Shown piece by piece: positions 49,311 to 61,900 of a DNA stretch of 64,000 bases. Both the position numbers and the translations under genes were made by a program. The notes beneath the pieces are model-generated. The model did no database searches and was not told where the DNA came from. It worked only from the letters and a program-made list of their open reading frames with translations. The stretch covers positions 51,107,462 through 51,171,461 of the forward strand of contig OY997658.1 in the NCBI GenBank assembly GCA_963921795.1. The letters run 5' to 3'. The stretch is from Nannobrachium achirus. Its lineage: Eukaryota; Chordata; Actinopteri; Myctophiformes; Myctophidae. Numbering within the stretch: the stretch's first letter is position 1; each line of letters begins with the position of its first letter.

Positions 49311-49582
49311 GAGCTTTCTGGCTAATGAGCTTTCTGACTTATGGGCAGTCCCCTCAAAGACTACACAGGCCACACATGGCCACCAGATAAATCAGTAGTT
49401 CTCAACTTCTCAAACCTTTTCTTTGTGTGTGCTAAGGACCCCCAAAGCCATATGTATTTGGCCGCGGAGGCACAAACCCCCCATATGAAAAGGTTTTGTG
49501 CCACAATTTTTCAAACAGCAGACATCTGCTATTTTTGAGAACCACTGTTCTAAATCCTGTTGTAGCTAATGACATTCAGTAT

Positions 49583-50050
49583 AGATCAGGGGTTCTCAAA
49601 CTTTTTTAGGCCTGTGACCCCCAAAATAAACATATATGAACTGGGGACCCCCACCCTGACAAGCACTTGGAATTGTAGGTATTACATTTAATGTGACTCG
49701 GTTCCACAGATAAATACTGTGAAAATAGCAGATCTACATGCTCACAAGCCTCGCACTGCGAGGCGTTGTGAGCATGTAGATCTGTGCGAGGCGTTGTGAG
49801 CATGTAGATCTGCTATTTTCACAATGTTCGCCTGTGTTTGGCCAGTTTGGCATTAAACGGTCTTGAGTCCTTAAATTGTCACTTTATAAATGTGCAGAAT
49901 CCCTGTATACCGGTACACTAATGTAGGTTTGTTTACCGTTGACTGAGACATTTTTTGTTTTACATTAAGCTAATCATCTGGGGACCCCACAAAATAATTT
50001 GGGGACCCCACTTGGGGTCCCGAGTCCCGACCCCAAGTCTGAGAACTACT
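49583..50050. mobile_element. hAT-type MITE with a duplicated hairpin
   Basis: CAGGGGTTCTCAAACTTTTTT opens the element, and AGTCTGAGAACTACTAG, a decayed complement, closes it. GACCCC-rich phrases lie near both ends. No clean target duplication was found. The hairpin at 49719-49822 is central. Confidence 0.7.
49719..49822. repeat. Recurrent palindromic hairpin, copy 8, with duplicated right arm
   Basis: The left arm GTGAAAATAGCAGATCTACA and TGCTCACAAGCCTCGCA pairs with the right arm, part of which (TGCGAGGCGTTGTGAGC through GATCTG) is present twice, 28 bp apart (49757 and 49785). Confidence 0.9.
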
Positions 50051-50138
50051 AGATGCTTTCCCGGTTTTAATAGGCCCGTCGTAAAAAGGCCTGTCGTAAA
50101 AACCTGTCGTTAAAATGCGGGTTTAACTTTAATTAAAT

Positions 50139-50420
50139 CCGCAATTGCTGGACTATAAGCCGTGGCTTTTTTCCCATGTTTTGAACCCTGCGGCTTATAC
50201 AACGGTGCAGCTTTTATAAAGATTTTTACAGCTAACAGCCCGTTAGTTAATTTTACAATGGTCTTTAACAAGGATTTATATATAGATTTATACAGCTAAC
50301 GGCCACCAGGGGCGCTCTAGCGGGAAGCAGGAGGGACACCTGCGGCTTATAGTCAGGTGCGGCTTATACAAGTAAACATTTATATATTCAGGTGCGGCTT
50401 ATAGTCCAGCAATTATGGTA
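50139..50420. mobile_element. MITE with GGACTATAAGCCG ends
   Basis: ATTGCTGGACTATAAGCCG and CGGCTTATAGTCCAGCAATT are near-perfect inverted repeats about 280 bp apart. Internal copies of GTGCGGCTTATA suggest subterminal repeats. TAAATCC occurs just outside both ends but not at a precise junction. Confidence 0.8.
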
Positions 50421-50805
50421 AATCCTTTTGGTGTTGAAAGTGTTGACGACGCACACATAACCGAGCCTCTCAGACATAGATGTACCCATAATCCCCTGTG
50501 TGTGGCCCTTCACAGACCCAGAACAACACAGAGGCATTACTGCAGCACCACTCGGCTCAGACCAATCAACTCCTCTTGTTTGTTTAACCCAAGACACCTC
50601 CCCAGCCAACATACTGCCCTCACATAGAACATTATCACATTTATTATTCAATATAGACCAGACAATCTTCTCCAGTATCTGACCTTTATGCTGTGCGTGG
50701 GTGCGTGCGAGTGTGTGCGCGTGGGTGTTCACATATTTGCCCTCTTATTACTTAATATTCCCTCAAACACCCATTTAAGGTCCCCCCGCCGCACACATTC
50801 ACGCA

Positions 50806-50810
<5 letters not shown>

Positions 50811-50890
<80 letters not shown>
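50811..50890. repeat. (CA)n microsatellite
   Basis: About 39 uninterrupted CA dinucleotides. Confidence 0.95.
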
Positions 50891-50894
<4 letters not shown>

Positions 50895-51299
50895 CCACAA
50901 ATATACAGGAGGAAATTGTGGCTGGTGACATGAAATGATATTGGATGAATGCAAATGTCAAGGTCAATCCTTGACGTTTGGTGATTAGGTCTCGGTCGTT
51001 AATATGCGTTATGCGTCTCTGTGACCATCCTAATGACTATCAAATCAGTTCTTACTGATGTTTACAATTATACACATTCAATGAGAATGCACGAGGGGAG
51101 TCGAGGAAGGGTGAAGAAGACTGAGGACGATGATGGGACAGAGGAGAAAGGGAGAGCTTTAGAGTGGGAGAGACGGGAGTGTATCGATATTGCGACATAA
51201 CATTTGTTTGACGTTCCATTTGTTCGATGTGGGTGAATGTTAACCTGGTGAAATGCTAAGCTGCCGACGCTGGTGAATGCTAACCGGGTGAATGTTAAC

Positions 51300-51383
51300 C
51301 ACTATGCCTAAACCTAACCCAAACTCTAACCTCAGTAAAACTATGCCTAAACCTAACTCTAAAACCTAACCCTAACCCCTAGT
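51300..51383. repeat. Telomere-like CCTAAC repeat, site 2
   Basis: Matches site 1 (49228-49310), including the CTCAGTAAAACTATGCC divider, so the two are copies of one dispersed unit rather than separate telomere insertions. Confidence 0.75.
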
Positions 51384-51859
51384 CAAAATAATGACACGTA
51401 CTGTAGAAATAGCGAGATTTCTCCGGGAGGGACGCATGGAACAGTATAGGACAAACACCCGAAGAGGCTGCACGTCCGCTTGAAGAGGAAACGTCTGAAT
51501 GTGACGATGACCTTCAGCGCTTGACGGTGGAAAGAGTGTTATTTTTGGGTTGACAGGCAGCTCAGCAGAACATATGAGAGAAAAGGGACTCATAGATCTA
51601 TTCGGGCTGGTTCTTCTGTCTTGTGTCACGTGTGAAGCGGTGTCTTGTCTGACCGTCATATTGAAATGAGAGCGGTCACAATGTCGCGCACAACTCCACC
51701 TAAAATAGAAACATTCCTTCCACGCGGTCGTAACATCTGCTAGCAGACAGAAGACAGAGAGAAGGAATCAAAAGAAAATATGATAAAAAGGACATGATCA
51801 GCAAACTAGGAAGAAAGTTATAAGACACCACAGCTTTGTTTTAACAGAGTGAAAGAGAA

Positions 51860-52030
51860 ACCTTGCAGTTGCATCGATCGACCTGGCAGCCTCCGTCTGC
51901 CTAGTTGCCCCCCTCTCGCCTCAGCCTCGGGGGTGATTTGTCACCTAAAAGGCCATTAATCACTGAAAGAGAAGGTCGAGGGGAGGCTGTTTAGGGACCG
52001 AACATACACCTAATCCAGATCTAAGACACA
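51860..52030. other. Complex unique stretch, possible conserved non-coding element
   Basis: High-complexity sequence with TTTGTCACCTAAAAGGCC and ATTAATCACTG words, surrounded by unrelated DNA. No exon structure. The enhancer idea rests only on composition. Confidence 0.25.
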
Positions 52031-52244
52031 TGCAGGCCTTGAGAAGGTATGGTGTATATCTGGTGGCAAAGCACTGGCTGAGGGGTGCAGAGTTCACAGT
52101 GTGTCAGGGACAGAGGTCGTCATGTTGGCTTGTGGGGGACATTTTTTGTCAAAGTCCATTTTTGCCACAGACATACAAAATGATAATATTACCAGAAACA
52201 CATAAAGAGATTGCCCTGAATGACCATAACAGGTCTGTAACTCT

Positions 52245-52305
52245 GAGAGAGTACAAATGGAACCAAATGAACCCGTAATGGTCCATTTGGTTCCATTTGT
52301 ACCCT
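52245..52305. repeat. Inverted repeat AAATGGAACCAAATG
   Basis: GTACAAATGGAACCAAATG pairs with CATTTGGTTCCATTTGTAC around GAACCCGTAATGGTC-type sequence. Similar but separate palindromes lie at 34133-34175, and a single arm at about 10351. Confidence 0.8.
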
Positions 52306-53388
52306 CAAAGTCATGTACTCTCAAAGTTATGTGGGTCCTTGAAAGTAAAACCGTTTTAGAACGTTTATTGCAGCTATGATCAGATGACTCATCATGTGCT
52401 ATTCTGCAATACAAAGGGATTTATTCTATTTAGTATGTTTTCAGGTACTCAACATGATTATGAAGCAACCTATTTGTGCATTGTATAAGTAAGTAGAAGT
52501 TATAATGTCTTTTTCACATTTGTTCAAGGACACCTGAATGAATAGGCTTTTGAGAAATGACTTCATGAATCCTTATCAATATTTGCCTGGTTAATAAACC
52601 AGACCGAACACAACAACACCCCCTGGCGGTAGTGGTGTTGTAACGAAGTGTGTGATAGAGGCTGGCAACGCCAGGCAATATCGATATCTCCTCCTTTCTG
52701 TGAAGGGAGGAGGGAGCCTTTCTCTCCTTTTAATGACTTAATACATACACACAGTTTTGACTCCATGTTCTGTGTGCTGATATGAATGCGCCATCCGTGC
52801 AAGTAAAATAGATCTTTGAAAGACAACTCTTGGTTCATTATTGTATTCTCAATACAGTCTAGCGAAGTAAATAGCTATGTCAGTACAGAGTTCACGGTTT
52901 GCGTCTGGAACCAAACTATGACTCAGACAAACTCTGACTATCTGTGTGTCAGTAATGTCTCGCATGATCACCAGACTGCCCACCGCGGAGGAAAGCCTGG
53001 TATTAGTTCTAAACCGAGCCGTGTGATCTGGTTTATAAAAAAAAATAAAAAAAATAAAAAAAATGTGGTTCCGGTTGGCGTCGCATTGTTTTTGTTCCCC
53101 ACATAATACAAATCAATTTGTTTATTCTTGCTAGTCGTGCTACAAGTTAGAATAACGGATGAAATATACCAAACGATTATTGTACCAAAAATAAATGAAA
53201 CGATTATACCAATTTTAATAGGGGAAGCATTTAGGAGGTGCACGGCACCGGTGGTTCCAGCTTGTTGCTTCCGGTCACCTGATGATGTAAAGTTATTTCC
53301 ACTCCGACCAGATCATAAACCTGAAAACGGTACTGATCCCAGGCTAGTGTGTCAGAGGTTGAACGGGAAGATGGGGACTTACTGGGTT

Positions 53389-53512
53389 TAGGGCTGCAAC
53401 TAACGAATATTTCCTGAGTTGATTATTCGATTCGACTACTGTTTGGATTAATCAAATCCAATTTTCTGAAACATTTAACATTTCTTAAAATATTTATATA
53501 TCAACACATTTC
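53389..53512. repeat. hAT-type repeat fragment
   Basis: TAGGGCTGCAACTAACGA is a common left end of a teleost hAT-type MITE. Only about 120 bp is present before the next element; the right end was not found. Confidence 0.5.
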
Positions 53513-54042
53513 TTAAAGTTATACTATGTAACCTTTTTTATAAAACATATCTTAAAATTGTCCTAACTATTAAATCGCTAAAGTTTTAGAACCCCCACTC
53601 CGTTAATTTCAGCCCCAAAAGCCTTTTCTTTATATGTTTTCTACTTAGCCGTGACAGGGGCGGGATTTCCCGGCAAAATGACGTCATCTGCATCATCCGT
53701 ATACGTTGTGTATACGTTGGCCAATCACATTGCAGATCATACACACATGATACACTACCGGCCAATGACAGTACATCTTGCGGTCTCTTCAGGAAATAGC
53801 TTGCTTCAACAGCTTTGTTTACGCTGGTCTAGAAGTCTAGCATGTAACTCCCCAACGCCGGTCCGCAGAGGGACACGAGACACCTCCACGGATGCGTGGC
53901 GAGGCGGGCGAGCCGGCGAGGCGGACGCGGTGGTTTGAAGGCCCGGTCCGCGGCGAAAAACGGCCGAAAAAAGCAGACGCGACCGCGGTTTGCTATAACG
54001 CTACTGACCACTAGTTGAGCAACTTACACAGTATAGCTTTAA
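53513..54042. mobile_element. TTAA-flanked MITE, 530 bp
   Basis: It opens TTAAAGTTATACTATGTAAC and closes with CTTACACAGTATAGCTTTAA; the ends are inverted and both carry TTAA. The interior is GC-rich at 53870-53990 and has no transposase. Confidence 0.82.
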
Positions 54043-54546
54043 GGCTAGGTAATCATTTTTTCATCACATCACACTCTCAGCCTTATTTATTCACAAAGAT
54101 GAGTGAAATAGCATTTCATCAACTCTTGCGATTAAAAAGTAGTATCACTTCCGCTAGTATTGCAACTTATTATAATAGGGGCTAATTATAGTCTAACTAA
54201 TTATAAATGTGGCAAATTTTCACAATTCAGATCTTTCCATAAAATAATGTGTGATAGATGTGAGAAAAAATTGAGAGTCAAATTTGAAGAAAACAAGAAA
54301 ACATGGGATTCTGAGACGTTACCAAAGTTTTGCTACCTTTGCTTGCATGTTATTGTTTTTACAGAATCCCTTTGGCTACTGTAAATGCCAATCAGGATCC
54401 ATGACCATCAAAGTCCCTCCTTACAGTATAGTTCCAGTTTTTACAGGAAACATTGAAACGTGTAGAATCAAACAGCATTCTGCTAGCCCTTTCATGGGGC
54501 ATTAGAAGTTGCTGCTGGTGATGCAACTATAGTGTCACAAGTATAC

Positions 54547-54653
54547 CTTAACACCCATGGAGCCAAACTCGTTCAGTAACGAGATACGGCCACTGGAGGT
54601 CGCTGTGCCTAAAATCAGTTGTCTCGTTGAGGAACGAGACAAAGGGTTAACTG
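54547..54653. mobile_element. Possible small TTAA-flanked repeat
   Basis: TTAACACCCATGG on the left and ACAAAGGGTTAA on the right; the interior holds TCGTTCAGTAACGAGA and TCTCGTTGAGGAACGAGA, two short palindromes. Too small and weak for certainty. Confidence 0.35.
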
Positions 54654-54808
54654 TGCAGCGTTTGTAAACAAATGGATTATCTTCCTCAATCGTCAGTGGA
54701 CACTCACGTGCACACGCACAAAGCTTCCGAGGCTCTTCAAAATAAAGCGTAAGTGAACGGCGGCACCAGCAACAGCTAGAAATGTTAGAAACCTTGGCTT
54801 CCATTGTG

Positions 54809-55255
54809 TTAAAGGACAACTTTGTTTTTTTTACAACAAGGGTTCATATTTTAGATTGTAATTAGAGAAAAGAAAACATGAGTGTTAACATGTTTTCATT
54901 TACTGCTTTCTATTGTTTTAGCGATTTTAGTATTTATAGATTTCAGTGGGTGGGGTTATGCGTACGAGTGGCCAAATATGTCTTATTAGACACAACAAGC
55001 CAGCAATTGCTTTATTACTTTACACCAGCCCCCATAAGTCACATCTGCCTATGAAAGATTGTGGTTTATCTTGGGAATGGGCTTATTGTGTCTAAAAATA
55101 CATATTTAGCCACTTGCAATGCAAATCAAAATCGTTAAAATCACTAAAACGATAGAAAGAAGTAAATTAAAACATTTTAACACTCATCTTTTCTTTTCTT
55201 TAATGACTATCTAAAATATGAACCCTTGTTGTACAAAAGCAAAGTTGTCCTTTAA
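54809..55255. mobile_element. TTAA-flanked MITE with about 120-bp inverted ends
   Basis: TTAAAGGACAACTTTG opens and CAAAGTTGTCCTTTAA closes. The inversion continues inward through TTCATATTTTAGAT and AGAAAAGAAAACATGAGTGT for about 120 bp with scattered mismatches. No ORF. Confidence 0.88.
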
Positions 55256-55488
55256 TAATTATGATGTGTCAATCTCTTGAACTTGTCCCACTGTACCCAA
55301 TCCCTATTCCATCATACAAAAAACAAAGATATAGCTAGCTGGATAACAAATATAGCACATTTCAAGCTATTTTGACTGATTGTTTTATCCCACCCAAAAT
55401 AATCATATTTGAACTGACAAGCACTTGGAATTGTAGTTGAGGCATTCAATTTTGTTTGAATGTTGTTTTGTTCCACAGATAGGCCTAT

Positions 55489-55556
55489 TGTGAAAATAGA
55501 CGATCTACAAGCTCACAACGCCTCTCAGCGTGAAGCATTGTGAGCTTGTAGATGCC
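55489..55556. repeat. Recurrent palindromic hairpin, copy 9
   Basis: GTGAAAATAGACGATCTACA and AGCTCACAA pair with TTGTGAGCTTGTAGAT, which is partly repeated (GCCTTGTAGATGCCT). It lies in a decayed hAT-type context with TTTGAACTGACAAGCACTTGG. Confidence 0.8.
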
Positions 55557-55785
55557 TTGTAGATGCCTCTTTCTTATATTATTTGACTATAATGTTTGAC
55601 CTGTTTCTTTATAGTATATTTTGTTCATTACTTTTGATGCACTTCATCAAAATCATTCAGGGAGTGGGGACCCACCCAAAGGTTGGGGAAGCACTGGACT
55701 GCCTACATGACCAGGTCGAAAGTCATGGATTAAATCTAAGCTCTGTAGCGTCGCTGGTGTACGTAGAGCATAGTCACCTCAACGC

Positions 55786-56030
55786 CACGCGCTCTGCATC
55801 TCTCGCTCCTCTCCGCCTCCATCTGTCAGGACCCTGACAGAAGCCCGGGCTTGTTGGACGAGTGTCGGCCCCGGCTGTGACAGGCCTTTATGTGTGATTA
55901 ATGGGGCAGGCCGTCGCCGTGTGTGGGCGAGCAGAGGTCGAAAGGGACACCAGAAACCCACGCAAATCACTGCAATTAGTGCCTGACTGATGAGGCCAGC
56001 GCTCAGCTTGCGCTTAACTGTTGTTTCAAG
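55786..56030. other. Complex unique stretch, possible conserved non-coding element
   Basis: Contains GTGTGATTAATGGGGCAGG and GCAAATCACTGCAATTAGTG, with CpG-containing, unrepetitive text and no plausible exon. This is the most enhancer-like island in the right half by composition. Confidence 0.3.
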
Positions 56031-56307
56031 GAAATCACGCTTCCTGTTCCCACCGTCCAATCGGGGAGTGATCCGTCACATTATGACTTGACAATATCGA
56101 GGCGATTTCTACAATCTTATTGTTGTTTGTTAATGTGGACCGTAGTAGACGATCTAATAGCCTAGTGCAGAATTTTGGAAATCATGCTTCCTGTTTCCAC
56201 CGTCCAGTCGGAGAGTGATCCGTCACATTATGACTTGACATTATCGAGGCGATTTCTACGATCTTGTTGATATATCATCAGATCAACTTATTGTTTGTTA
56301 ATGTGGA
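56031..56307. repeat. Tandem duplication, about 147-bp spacing
   Basis: From GAAATCACGCTTCCTGTT to TTGTTTGTTAATGTGG (56031-56140) recurs at 56178-56307 with about 10% differences and a short insert (GATATATCATCAGATC) in the second copy. Confidence 0.9.
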
Positions 56308-57319
56308 ACTTTAGCCAATCTATTTCATGAACAGTGTACTAACGCAGTACTTTTTGGAAATGGGCAAAAGTGTCACTCAAACAGGGTTTATTGATTGCCT
56401 CTGTTTTGCCTCAATCTTTCATTATGGATCAGCCTATAATGAACAAAAGCCTGAGGGATTGTTGTTGGTGTTATAGCTAAAATTGAATGTCCCATGTAAT
56501 AATCGCCTGCTGTGGCAAGCATGATACACTTGTGCCTGCAGTGGTGCCTGCAGTGGTGATGGCATGTATGTTGTTCATGTTTTGGCTCACTATTGGATAA
56601 AAAACAGATTATCAATTGCTTTAGAAGTAATAGGCAACGCTGAACATCCATCAGTCAATCAATAGGATTAGGGTGGTATGTCTGTGGATGGGATCTGTGT
56701 CCCAAGAGCCATGCGACAATCTTCTTACCCGTCAGTGACACGGTGACGGCGAGAGGTCCCAGTTGTCCTGGATCCACAGATGAAACCTCTGCTGTTTGGT
56801 CCCTGACCTGGCAGGCTGGGGCTGAATGGGGCCCGGACCCAGTAACAAGGCCCTCCATCACATAGTGATGATGGACTGTGTGGCTGCCTCTCCGTGGCAG
56901 CCGGCAATACATCCGTCCATCTCCTCCTCTCCCCCTCTCCTTTCACTCTCTTCTTTTATTCTCTCAGTGTGTGTGCTCTCTATAAGCTGTTTTTGATGTC
57001 CTCCGCTCCGTCCGGTCCATCCCTTTTTCTCCATCCCTAAAACGCCATCAGCTCCGTTTAAATCTTGTCTCTCGTTCTCTTGACTCGGTCGTCCCCAGGG
57101 GGCTGTGGTGGGGTGGTTTTTCAGCCTTCTGGCCGCTGAAGCCATCTTCCGTGCTGACCTGATCTCTACAAGAAAAGCATGGTGGCACTGACTGATCATT
57201 TACTGGGAGGTTGTGTGCGCATTTGTGAGTTTCATTGTTTGCGTGTTTATTGTGGTCAGATCGGCTTCTTTCTGTGTATAGGCTGACAGGCCTAAAATCT
57301 TCTGGACCTTTTATCACAT

Positions 57320-57394
<75 letters not shown>

Positions 57395-58689
57395 GCGTGT
57401 GTGCGTGCGTGCAAATTGTGAAGCTTTGATGTCTCAAGTAACAGGCTGCAGAGTCTAATTTCCTGTGCAGCTCTAGTCTATTATCTCTACCTTTTCACTC
57501 CACCACTTAGCTCTGGCCTCAGCAGATTGGTGCAGGCGGTCATGTCTTTGTCACCTTGAGGTTTCTACTGTACAGTTTGTATTACTTCAGTAATTTCATC
57601 TTCACTAGTCTTGGAACTTTGCCTCTGCAGTTTGTCCTGTCCTTCATGCATGTCAGTCTGACTCTGACCCTTATAAGTGGCTTCTTGCTATTTCCAAAAG
57701 CATCAAGGCTTCCGAGGGAGAGCATTTTAGTCCATTATTTAATTGTCAGCCGACTGATGAAATTGCACCTGTGTGGACTTTTATCAGTGGCTGTCTCTCT
57801 CTCTCCTCTGCGCCATCATGTCCTGAGCTGTCGTTTTCCGTTGCTGTGTTTTTGACTTCACTTCTTACCTAGCTTGATCCCTGCCCGCATGCAGGTCTCT
57901 CTTTGCGGTGTCAAAAAGCTGTGTCACATTTTATTGTCAGGTTCTCATCCGCCACGGCCACGGGCAGCTCTGTCCACTATAGCACGGCCTTTTCAGATAT
58001 TTGTCAAGAGGTATATGGACTTTTTTTTGGGGGGTCACAGGTTTTTGTTTCTTGTATTCTTTTAGAGATTTGCACGTCAGTGTGGGGAGGTACAGTATGG
58101 GACAAAGGTGTCTCTTTGCTTGTAGTTTGGCCTTTTAGAGACAAGTCCTTTGCACACCTAGGACAGATGCGTACAGGAGCAGGCAACTAGTGCAACATGA
58201 GATAAATGGAGGTCCCGCACACTGTCTTCACTGTATTTTTCTCTTGTAGTATGGCCACCAGATCAACATAATGTGCCTTGCATTCTCAGTCCTCTTTCTC
58301 CTGACGAATCATTTCCATTTCCAGTGTTCTATTCTTTTTTTCTTTTTTTGATTTAGAGTAGCCATTCTTTTGCCCCTTTTTTCTCACCAATTTATTCGTT
58401 ATCCCAATTGATTCCTCCCCACACACACATATTTCTGTGTTGTCACTGCTGTTTCATCCTACTGACCTGACAGTGAGGACCCCCCACCGGGAGGACACAG
58501 AGCCTTTGTCCTACTCTTCTTGCCCAACACTCCCCACTGACAGCCTGTAGGAGTACATGTACAGTACATGCAAGGACCAATATACCTCCTCCTCGCCCGG
58601 CTTCCCTCCCCCGAACACTGGCCAATTGTGTTCGTATAGACGCCCGACAGAGCACACGCTGCTTTGTTGTGTTAGCAATGGCAGATAGA
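56308..58689. other. Gene-free stretch
   Basis: Unique DNA with one (GT)n microsatellite at 57322-57412. I see no ORF with splice context, no recognisable repeat ends and no RNA gene. Confidence 0.5.
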
Positions 58690-58985
58690 GTCTGCACACA
58701 TAGACATCAAAGGGGGCTTGATCCCCTGCCCTTTAATCCATCTGTAATTGCCCTCTCCAGATCATGAATGCAGTTTTTACTATGGTGAAAGAAATGCTAA
58801 TGTCCTCTTTCCATGCCCAAAGGCAGCATTCAAGAGAATTGCCTTGTCCAAACTCTCCTAAAATTGAATACAGCATCTTATGTTGAAATAATTGACCTCT
58901 GTGTAGAAGCTCACAACGCGTTTTCGATATTTTCACCGAAAGGCCCTTTTAGAAATTTCAGCCCCTGCCTCTCTAACATTCTCTG
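58690..58985. repeat. Rearranged inverted copy of the 26118-28436 family
   Basis: CATCAAAGGGGGCTTGA, then GCAGCATTCAAGAGAATTGC and CTTGTCCAAACTCTCCT, are complements of 26825-26870 and 26240-26285. The end GAAATTTCAGCCCCTGCCTC matches 28405-28424. A remnant hairpin core (AGCTCACAACGCG) sits at about 58907. Confidence 0.75.
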
Positions 58986-61900
58986 CACACCCCTGGCAGA
59001 TTGAGTAGCTGCGCTAGGCTAACAACCTCCGTCCATGGTGGTGTTCTATTCTGTTTCGGATTAACAGGCACCTTTTAGCCAAGCTTGCGGTCCAAAGAAA
59101 GAGAGACTAATGAGTCATTACTACTGGCTAACGTCACATAACACTAGCATCCCCTCTCATCCTGTGTGTATTATTGTGACCTCCTCCTGCCAGCTGCCCA
59201 CTCAAAACCACAAGCCCACACTGTTTACACCATAACAGTCATTAGGAGACGAGTTCTGTCCAAGTGGGCTGTGGTTAGAATTGATCTAGAGAGAGAGAGA
59301 GAGAGAGAGAGAGATGGGGGTCGACAGCCAAGTTTCACAAGAGTTAATTGTGAGTTAAGTAGACGTAACCACCACTTTGTCCCTTTAGATTCCACTGAAC
59401 ATTGTATTGACCATTTGTGGGCTGGTAATGAAAGCGATATGACCAACTAGAAAATTGCGCTCCTCTGAGCGCATAACCCATTCCCCGCCAGACTGCGTCA
59501 CAGGACTGTGTTGCGACCTGTTACAGCGCCACAATGAGCCCGATTGGCAGATCTTCCTTGGCCTAGTTGTCGGAAATGCGCATGCACAGTTTCACGGCAG
59601 TCGGATATTGCGTCATTTTGTACAGGCCACTCTTTAGGGTATATGGTGATTTCATTTAATTCAAATAATAACAAAATGGGTCTATGTTCTGATAGAGTGT
59701 TTCGTCCATATAAGGACTTCCGCCAACCGTGAGAAGAAAAAAAGCAGTTTCAGTTTTCCCTGTAGTTGACGGCCTTCCTCCAATCAGGATAGAGTGGGGG
59801 TGGGCCTTGGTGTGTGTAAGGCCCACACAGACGGACAGACATGTAGCGAAAACGTGGCCGTCCGGCAGGGGCCAAAAAAAACGTGTTAATTGTCTTTGCA
59901 TTGGGCAGGTCAGTGTGCGTCACGTCAATGTCAATGTCTAATCAACATGGAACAGGTGAAGGTAATTGAAACAGGCAATACAATCACACCATGTCTAAAA
60001 AGAATGGGGGCGTTAACAAACTTGGAGGACGTTTGCATTCGAATTTTCAATGTGAAATAATCCCAGATTAAAGTCCTCTGTACGGGAAATGTTTTGATTT
60101 GTTTCAAAAATACATAATACTACATGTTAAAAAGTCATGGCTGAAAACATGTAAAACATTCTGGGAACTATGTTTTATTGAATTGTGGAATTACTGGAAT
60201 AACTGTTTTATCACCATATCTGAGTTTGGATTTTTTTGGGGGCAGGGTTGAAATCTCATCACCACATGGCCTTATACTGTAAGCATTATTACAATAATAA
60301 TGTTATGGACTTTCTATTATGCAGTGATAATATTCAAGATTCATATCATACACTGTGTATGTATTTGAGTAAATAGTCATATGGTTATTAGACAGATGGA
60401 CTTGGAGATTGCGTCATCACCGTCTGTCTTGAAATGCTAAATAAAGAACGATGAATTGATCATGATGACACTTTCTGGACTGGATGTCACAAACAATGAG
60501 CCGCCAATGACCTTTGTCTAAAAGGTCGGTGATTCAAATAAAGATGCGAGGATCATCGACTGGACATATTATGTGGGGAACAAAAACAATGTGATGCCGA
60601 CCGGAATCAACCACCGGAACCACGTTGTTGTTGTTTTCTTTTTGGAGCGGTGAAAGCGCTCCCAATGAACAGGTATGTCTGTGGGTATGTCTCTGGGTGG
60701 CTGGGTGGGTGGCTGGCTGGCCGTGTCCGTAGTCTGGCAATACCTTGAGTGGCCACACACAAAACACTAGTTAAAGGAGGGGCGCTGTTTTGTGCAGGCC
60801 AGGCACACTCACCACTCACTCACAGGCACAGTTTACACTCACTCACTCACTCACTCACATAGGGTACAGCTGCTCAAATTCACCGCTCCACTTCGAACGG
60901 AGGTTTGATTTTCCTAAACGTCTCGATTTAGAAAGAACACCAGGCTTTGACCCGCGTTTACATGGGAGCTGCCTGCTTCCGCCGCCAGACCTACAGTAGA
61001 ATGTCGTAAGATGTACCGGTACTTTGTGCTGAATAGATAGTGAACACTCAGACTGGTCTGTCATCCTTCCTCCTCGAGAGATTCCACCACAATAACTACG
61101 GTGCTGTCATCAAACCATGATTTTTATTTTGTCAGTTTTGTCCCTCATAATACCTCTTTACAATGTTGTTGTGACAGCCATTTTTTAACTGGGCGATACA
61201 GCCCTGGTTTGTAATTGTCGGTTTTATTTTAAAATGAAGTGGGCAGAAGTCTTGGCTACAAACAACCTAATTGAGATGACTAAAATGGAAGATATACACA
61301 TTTCATTCAGTAATTACTACTGTATAATCAACACATTCTTCTACGTGGTGGTGGTGGTGGTCAGTGGCGTCAGTTCAGAAAAAGCTAAGGTATGGCAACA
61401 TGAAGGCGCATGCAAGACACCAGTCATGTTGCCATACCTTAAGAAGTACATTATGTTTTCCCCCCGTTTCTACGGTTTCTTGGGCTGGATATGGCAGCCT
61501 GGAATGGTTGTTTAAGTCCAGCTAAACTTGGCATGTTAGTAAACGTGCCACAATACCTTGTTAAAGTGACCATTTTGTAAAAATTTGTAGTTATTTTACT
61601 GTAATTTAACAACATAATACAGATAGACAAAGAGACATTCATGGATTTATATTTAAAGGTAACTTTTATTTCCCCCCCTGGACCCAGGGTATGGCAGCTG
61701 CATATCCCTGCCATACCCAATTGACGCCCCTGGTGGTGGTGGTGGTAGTAGTAGCCCAGTGGTTCTCAAACCTTTTGGGCTTCAGTAACCCCCTTTTCCT
61801 GATCGCTGAACCCAAGTACCCCCTTTAATGGACAACAACATTTTGATGAGAAAATACTGACATCAAAAGTCCAGTTTTTAAAGTCAATATCCCATTGACT

